The translations under genes and the position numbers were made by a program. The notes beneath the pieces are model-generated. The model ran no database searches, was not told the origin of the DNA, and saw nothing but the letters and a program-made list of their open reading frames with translations. From Agelas oroides (lineage: Eukaryota > Porifera > Demospongiae > Agelasida > Agelasidae), in contig OX422192.1 in NCBI GenBank assembly GCA_949130485.1, positions 3,976,085 to 4,040,084 on the forward strand: a stretch of DNA of 64,000 nucleotides. Direction: 5' to 3'. Positions 58,291-64,000 of the stretch are shown piece by piece; position 1 is the stretch's first letter; each line of letters starts with the position of its first letter.

Positions 58291-58688
58291 GTTAACTGGC
58301 TCTCAAGTGATAATGGTAAATAAATAAAAAATGTAGCTGGTTAGTGTTGTGAAACAACCTCAGTACTAGTCTGGATGTATAGCAGGTGCTCTCATTAATA
58401 TTGTTGTGATGAGAAACTCAGAGTGAAGGTGACAGAGGTAGTCTCTCATTTGCACCAATCAGATTCCTAGCCTCGTACCCAGGCTCTTTCTCACCAGAGA
58501 TTCACATAGCACAAACTTTATGTGTGTGATGTGTGCTCTTTCTTACCAGAGAGATAGCAAAAAATGTATATCACCAGACTGTCTAGGAGTGCCAACACTA
58601 TTCCATAGGATTCCACTCCAGTACACACTACACATTATGTTGTTGCTGTCTGGAGAGTGAGATAATGTGTGCATGGTTCCCTCCACAG

Positions 58689-58972
58689 CACTGCTCCTGA
58701 GGAGGACACACAGCCTCACTGTGTTGTGGCTGGGCAGCTGCAGTATTGGTGAGGATGGGGCATGTCAGCTGGCGGAGGCCCTCAGGGACAACTCCACACT
58801 GACGGTGCTGTGGCTGCAGTACAATCCACTAGGAGAGAGAGGAGCCAAGGCACTGGTGGAGAGTCTAGCACACAACACCAGTGTGAAGAGTCTGTACCTA
58901 CCACCACAGTACAAGGACCTGATCAGCAACAGTGTAGTGTATGGCAGAGTTAGTAACAGAAATAGTGATTAA
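58689..58972 (+). CDS. Third terminal LRR exon (downstream of gene B)
   Basis: Intact copy of the NLR terminal exon: acceptor TTCCCTCCACAG, phase 1 entry, stop at 58970-58972. LRRs LTVLWLGSCSIGEDG and LTVLWLQYNPLGERG, cap HNTSVKSLYLPPQY. About 350 bp upstream (58330 on) also match the upstream flank of the other two terminal exons. It could be an alternative 3' exon of gene B or an orphan duplicate. No other LRR exon lies between 51.5 and 58.7 kb. Confidence 0.75.
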
Positions 58973-59277
58973 TGTTACGTATTTACATGCATGCATGGTG
59001 CTAAAACTCAAAAATTATTGTTCTGCACAGTGTGTCCTACATCAGTTTGTGTACAAATTTTTTTCTTGAAATAGTCAATTTGCATAATACAATTATATTT
59101 AACACACTTTGTTGGATAGAAGTTCCTGTATGTGGCTAAGAAAAGACTATGTACACATCAGGTACAAAGGCAAAACTGGTTGAGATAAATCAAGCCTGTA
59201 TGTTGTTTATTCATGATCATGTGAACATAAGAGCAAGATGTGGGACTATCTCACGAGCTACATGTGTATAATGTACT

Positions 59278-60296
59278 AGAATTGGTGAACATGGTGTTTG
59301 TCAGCTGCGGGCAGGCCAGGACTCTCAATGCCAACTCCACAGAGAAAGTTGCAGTCCACTGAGGAAGCTATGGGATAGAGAGTCTACTTGGAGAGAGAAG
59401 AGCCAATTAAGGCACTGGTGCTTTAGAGGCCTGTAGGTATAGTAGACATTCTTTGACTTATTTATGCTTTGCACTAGCCTAAAAGTTTTCAGGAAACTTG
59501 CAAACGTTTCGACCACACTCCGGTGGTCTTCTTCAGTGGCAATAATACAACAATAGCAATATCAACAGACACTTATTGATACATAGATGAGAATTAAGCC
59601 ACGCATGACCTAACAGTCAGCTCGTGACCCGGAAGTCAATTTTGTGCCGTTGATGCTCCGTGAGTGTGTGGAGTGTCATCCCTGATGAGGGTGTCACATA
59701 CATGAGGTAGGATGCCTTCCTCCTGGTTGAGTGGGTGGGGCTGGCTTCTCATGTATATATACCAGGTCTCCAAGGTGCACCTCTGCCAAAATGGAGGCAT
59801 AACAGCCTTTATCTGAGTGTTGCTCCAGTCAATGGTGTGTCCTGTGTTGGCTGCATGTTCTGCAATAGCAGACCTTTCAGGATGGGCATTTGTCAGGGCT
59901 GACTTGTGCTCTTTCATTTGTTGAGCAAGTGATCTTCCTGTCTGTATAGGTGGCTGAACAATCCTGACATCCAATCTGGTATACCACATCAGTCATCATC
60001 TCCATGGGAACATGGTCCTTGACTAAGGCACTGGTGGCGACACAACATCAGTAACAACGTAGTGTGTGGCAGTGTTGTAACATTCAGTAGTTTAGTTTCA
60101 GTACAATATTGTGTTGCAGATTCAAAGTTTTTAGCTTAGTTTTAGCTTTAATTACTAAAGCTAAAAATGGTCAGTATCAGTACTTTAGTTTTAGTTGACT
60201 ACCACTTTTGGGTGATTTCAAATTGGTTTAGTTAACGGACTAAGGTCTAGTTTTAGTTTAGCTAAACAGTGTGGCAGAGTTAGCAACAGCGTTTAT
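59278..60296 (+). pseudogene. Decayed terminal LRR exon split by a Penelope insertion
   Basis: AGAATTGGTGAACATGGTG and the following TTTGTCAGCTG, then AGAGAGAAGAGCCAATTAAGG before the insertion, and AAGGCACTGGTG...GTAGTGTGTGGCAGTG after it, reproduce the terminal exon in order with frameshifts. A duplicate tail (GTGTGGCAGAGTTAGCAACA) appears at 60268-60290. Confidence 0.65.
59421..60023 (-). mobile_element. Penelope-like element fragment (GIY-YIG endonuclease end)
   Basis: The minus-strand frame 59989-59636 encodes the C-terminal half of the GIY-YIG endonuclease region of Penelope-like elements: QTGRSLAQQMKEHKSALTN, then SAIAEHAANTGHTIDW. The RT domain and the GIY-YIG catalytic start are missing (5' truncation). 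The insertion is framed by a 13-bp duplication TAAGGCACTGGTG (59408-59420, 60024-60036) inside a dead LRR exon. Near its 3' end (59506-59536, minus strand) lies a CTGAAGA...GAAAC arrangement with a 6-bp stem resembling a hammerhead core. Confidence 0.8.
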
Positions 60297-60814
60297 ATAA
60301 TACAGGCTGTTCATCTTCATTACTAACTTGAACACCTATTGTACTACATTATAGAGTGTGTACCTTGACTAGAAACTTACTGCATTGTTTGGGATAGTTT
60401 GTATTATTCCTGCAGTATGCAGAGCTGTACTCTCACCTGTCACACTAAACACGATTAACTGCGTAAGTGCCACATTAAGGCACTGTAGAAGAATTATGCA
60501 TTGTACAAAGGAATGTATTCATGCAAAGCTGCATGGTTGTGATAAAATTGAAGTTGCAAGCATGCTATCTTAAGAGTGATTGAATGCTTCACAGACAGTC
60601 GTATGATGTGAATTTCTCTATCTCTATATTTCTCTGTTAGTACCTAGCTGTCTAATTGTCAGACTGTGGACACACTCCTGCATGTAGCTATACATGTGCA
60701 GGTGACAGAGGGATGTGCTGTCACAAGGTTTCCATACATACCTCTGTTTTGATGCATCTGGCCCATTTGAAAGATGTATTTTATTTGCAGAGTTGAATGA
60801 TGGTGGCGAAAAAA

Positions 60815-60905
60815 GACATTGAGATCCAGCCAGGATTCGAACCTGACAAGGGTTGATGTCAGTGGCAGGCATGATGTGTAATACTTCCAGCCTGACCGAA
60901 TCGGT
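60815..60905 (-). repeat. tRNA-like SINE end (inverted copy)
   Basis: On the minus strand, CAGGTTCGAATCCTGGCTGG is a good T-arm/B-box, followed by ATCTCAATGTCTTTTTTCGC. The same 3' tail follows the plus-strand tRNA-like copy at 61001-61072, so this is a repeat family. Upstream (minus strand) it is fused to the GGCTGGAAGTATTACACATC segment of the composite repeat. Confidence 0.6.
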
Positions 60906-61000
60906 ACTAATCATGCAGAGTTAGCCTAAGAAAGATCCAGCCTGAGAAATCAAACAGTGTCTATGGATAAATGCCATCTATCCTCTGCTCCAATGCCAGA

Positions 61001-61072
61001 GCTCCAGTGGCTCAGTTGGTAAGAGCATCTGACCGGAATTCAGAGGACCCAGGTTCAAATCCTGGCTGGATC
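61001..61072 (+). tRNA. tRNA-like sequence (probable tRNA-derived SINE head)
   Basis: A 72-nt cloverleaf can be drawn. Acceptor GCTCCAG/CTGGATC has one mismatch. D-arm GCTC/GAGC contains AGTTGGTAA (A box). Anticodon stem TCTGA/TCAGA is perfect with loop CCGGAAT; T-arm CCAGG/CCTGG encloses TTCAAAT (B box). Position 33 is C where U is nearly universal, the acceptor mismatch is at the second pair, and a T-run follows (61080-61086). Together with the inverted related copy next to it, this favours a SINE or tRNA pseudogene over a working tRNA. The loop would give anticodon GGA, but the short variable loop does not suit tRNA-Ser, so I assign no amino acid. Confidence 0.5.
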
Positions 61073-61206
61073 TCAATGTCTTTTTTTGCCATATTTATTC
61101 TCTGTTCCAATCACAAATTCCAGTGGCAGATTAGTAAGACTTATAGAAGCGAATCCTGGCTGCATATCAATATCAACATACAATGCAGCCATGCTGATTA
61201 GTATAA

Positions 61207-61348
61207 TTAATAGCATGGTTTCGAGTGCAATTTGGGATTAATAGCACGAGTGAATGGCTATTAATTGCACGAGGCGAAGCCGAGTGCAATTATGCCAATC
61301 ACGAGTGCTATTAATCCCAAATTGCACAAGAAAACATGCTATTGATTG
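61207..61348. mobile_element. Foldback element, 142 bp
   Basis: Imperfect arms: TTAATAGCATGGTTTCGAGT through ATTAATAGCACGAGTG on the left, complement of CACGAGTGCTATTAATCCCA through CATGCTATTGATT on the right, with a CGAGGCGAAGCCGAG centre. Non-coding. Confidence 0.65.
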
Positions 61349-61399
61349 CTAATCATAAACTTTGCCAAGTTGACAGTACACTACAATAAGTATGAGCAT

Positions 61400-61530
61400 G
61401 TATGAGATAGTCAAGTTTATTGTATGCAAGTTTACAGTACACTGTATAGTTTACAGCAAATTGTTGATACTTACAAATTTACAAGTTTATAGTACATTAG
61501 ATAGTTTACAACAAATTGTTGTTACTTACA
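61400..61530. repeat. Tandem duplication (~70 bp, two imperfect copies)
   Basis: Two copies of a unit with CAAGTTTACAGTACA/CAAGTTTATAGTACA, then TAGTTTACARCAAATTGTTG and ACTTACAA. Confidence 0.65.
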
Positions 61531-61544
61531 AGTCACTGACCAAT

Positions 61545-61705
61545 CAGTGAGCTACTACACTCATGCACTGTTGACAGTTTGTTTTTCAACCAATCAGAGA
61601 GCTATTACACTTTTGCACTGTTGACAGTCTGTTCTTCAGCCAATCAGAGAGCTATTACACTTTCTGCACTGTTGCTTAGCCAATCAGTGAGCTATTACAC
61701 TTTTT
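61545..61705. repeat. CCAATCAG tandem repeat, four copies
   Basis: Four imperfect copies of a 40-52-bp unit with CCAATCAGAGAGCTATTACA then CTTTTGCACTGTT. Each holds a CCAAT box. It could be a minisatellite or a regulatory cluster; no adjacent gene is known. Confidence 0.8.
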
Positions 61706-61949
61706 GCACTGTTTACATGTACAAGAAAAACACTATTTGGCATTTATTGCACTGTTGTTAATGGAGCTTAAGTATGGACTGTGATATAGTCATATGATTA
61801 CATCATATATCACACTGTAGTTCAGATAGCTGCTATAGACCAGAGGTATTGCTACTCACTCTTAAGAGCTTGCAGAAGCAGTTAATATTTTCCCAATATA
61901 ACTTGACTTTTTACGCTGATGGTGTTGCAAAGCATGAAGTTCAACATCT

Positions 61950-62700
61950 TGCTGTCGACCAACCTAGCCCTAATTGTTCCTAAACTTTAGTGCTGTTGCA
62001 AAACCAAGTAAGGAACAGAGGAATCACTGATTGGGGATCCATGTAGAGTACCACCACAACAGCTTGTTCCACAAATGCTATATTACACAGATAGAAAGAA
62101 GAAGCCAGTGCCCATATCTGCCTGATCTATAGAACCCTTGTCAGCTGGCATGGTTATTATATGTACAAACCTTTGGAGACGTGATAATTGGAGGCAGGAA
62201 AGTCAAGAGATGCATAATGTGCCCCCCCCCCCCCCCCCCCAATCAAAGTCTTTCCTATGCCTCTGCAACATGTCACAAGAGGAAGCAACTTCCTTTCAGG
62301 TTTGTTCAACAGTAAACAAAACACCATAAATATACATTGTACACCTGCATTATGGGAAGCAAAGTATGACTACTCACTTAAGCCTTGCTAGGAGAACATA
62401 CATTGGCAGCTGTAGTACATAAATATCAATACGCAGGTCAAAGAAAAGAGGTAAACTCACTGGAATTTGGATTCTGCAATGATGATATTCTCAGTAGTTA
62501 CTTATACAGACCCTCAGTTCCACCAACTAGTCTTGCTCCCACTACAGCTCATCATCACTCGCAGTGTGGCAAAAGCAAGTCAGGCTGGAAGCATTACACA
62601 TCAAGCCTGCCACTGACATCAAGTTACTCTGTCTTAGAGAAGCTATGGAGATCAAACAAAACTCAGGCAGGTCCTAACCACTGACAGATACCTGAGCTAC
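61950..62700 (+). repeat. Composite interspersed repeat, copy 2
   Basis: Counterpart of 54290-55080 in the same orientation, interrupted by a 19-base poly-C run at 62222-62240 that is absent from copy 1. Confidence 0.55.
62222..62240. repeat. Poly-C run, 19 bases
   Basis: Uninterrupted run of C. Length may be uncertain in any assembly. Confidence 0.9.
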
Positions 62701-64000
62701 CAGGGAGAGAACTGGGAACTGTTCACTTACATTTATAAACGTCACTGACTGAATTTGAAGAACTTGCCATTCTCCCAGCAATTAGCATAGATACATAGAG
62801 AGAAAGCTTTTACTGGTAAGAATAAAAGCAACTTTGCCAGGTAATTTCTGAGAAACACTGCATTGAGCAAAGGACAAATTTAAATTTGACGGCAAAATTG
62901 AATAGCCAAATACCATAGCAACTCCTATTTTTTAACAGGTGTTTACTTGTAGTGCCTTCTTGGGCTAGCTGAGAACACAGCAGTTCCAATACTCTCCACC
63001 TAGCTCAGCTGCTTAGAACACAACGGTGACATTAATTCCTCTCTACCTTTGCTGCTCTCTTCCCCTCTCTTCTGTGGGTTAGCTGAGCGTATTTATGGGG
63101 CTCAGTTAATGTTGCTAAAATCCTGAATTTCACTACCAGCCTTGGTTATGACTACTATGACTGCTAGGAGGACTACATGTCATGACTGGGCCTTTAAAGG
63201 TAGCCAGTGTTCCAGTTCATTCCAGGTCTGAGAGCTAGAGTGAGAATCAGTTGGAATTCAGCTAAGGCCTTTAGGCAATGCTGCTTATGTAGCTTGTCTT
63301 CCGCTTCTCTGCCAGGGGTCCATGTGATTCAGTGGTAATATCTCAGCTGGATCCCAGAATTTTTTCCATGGATTTATTTCTCACTCTCTCAGCAAAAACA
63401 TCATTATTCATGAGTGCCTATTGTCGTCAACAGTAAATAACATCAAGCCTCTGAGCACAACAGTTACATTACTCTCCACTTCAGGTGCTCTCTTCTCTGG
63501 TGGTCAAGAATTGAGGTCATCCAAGATTTGTTGGTACATATACATGTAGCTTCACGCATGTCTAAGGCTTGAAGTACAGGAGTTCACACTAATACACCAT
63601 GTAGACATCAGATGGTCTTACCTGCTGGTACTCTGCCATTGCAGCAGAAACTAAATGGCCGCAGTTCTCACTACCACTCTGTAAATGCATTCAATGAATT
63701 TGAAGATATCATGCAAGTTTGACTAACTCAACCAATTTTCTATTACCCTTGGTAAGATGCCTCAGGCTGGGGCCCAATATTATCATGCAAACTTGCTTAC
63801 TTTTTCATGTCATCCATTCAAATTGAAATTTTACACCTTGGTTGTAAATTCTTCATTGGATGTGTACTCTTATCACCACATACAATATGGAGTACTTATG
63901 AAATAAAGCCTGTTGTTAAGATCCTGCTTTGCGTGAGGAAGGGGAATACCTTAGGACAACAAATCCACACTAATGAACTCTCCCCAAAAAGATTGCATAA
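62701..64000. other. Right end of window, nothing recognised
   Basis: No exon, RNA gene or bounded element could be supported. Confidence 0.4.

Noticed and set aside
60971-61201. 76-codon frame containing VAQLVRASDRNSEDPGSNPG
   Set aside because: This peptide is the well-known mistranslation of a tRNA gene; the sequence is tRNA-like, not protein-coding.
1-64000. CRISPR array, bacterial operon or phage-like defence system
   Set aside because: No short regularly spaced direct repeats with unique spacers, and gene structure is eukaryotic throughout.

Overview
The window is invertebrate animal DNA: spliced genes with GT/AG introns of several kb, very dense non-autonomous DNA transposons, LINE and Penelope fragments, and no bacterial gene structure. 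Its core is NLR (NACHT and leucine-rich-repeat) innate immune receptor sequence. A DEATH-NACHT-LRR receptor preceded by a 2A ribosome-skipping leader fits the expanded NLR families known in demosponges and sea urchins. I favour a sponge but cannot exclude other invertebrates, and I do not assign a species.

Layout. (1) 1-11.3 kb: the 3' part of NLR gene A, with two 168-bp LRR exons (1419-1586, 5989-6156) and a terminal LRR exon (10975-11261). (2) 11.3-17.9 kb: intergenic DNA with a 5'-truncated LINE, a dead paralogous block, a CpG-rich candidate promoter and a cluster of hairpin MITEs at 15.9-16.7 kb. (3) 17.9-51.5 kb: NLR gene B, which looks complete. It has a possible hydrophobic exon (17879-18133), a leader exon ending in a 2A motif (18441-18654), a DEATH exon (21198-21464), a large NACHT exon (24189-25940), three 168-bp LRR exons and a terminal LRR exon (51198-51490). 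Every junction has a GT/AG site and keeps frame. From the 2A proline to the stop the exons sum to exactly 942 codons. (4) 51.5-64 kb: decayed and intact extra terminal LRR exons, a 141-bp perfect inverted repeat, RT and Penelope fragments, tRNA-like SINE sequence, and tandem repeats. A possible first exon of an unrelated gene lies at 53872-53970.

How it fits together. The LRR exons are symmetric phase 1-1 cassettes inside 5.4-5.6 kb tandem units with closely similar introns, so unequal crossing-over can add or drop two LRRs without shifting the frame. The copies differ mostly at LRR residues expected on the ligand-facing surface. Genes A and B are tandem paralogues: their 3' ends share the same blocks, rearranged by two inversions and by transposon insertions. 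Because the units are paralogous, several insertions can be dated against empty sites within the window. This exposes a MULE-like family with terminal TAGCCTCGTTCCCAGGC and 9-bp target duplications. The 2A leader suggests gene B makes its receptor both with and without an N-terminal hydrophobic peptide. A second, degenerate 2A-like motif (DVERCPGP) precedes a zinc-finger ORF at 46.3-46.9 kb.
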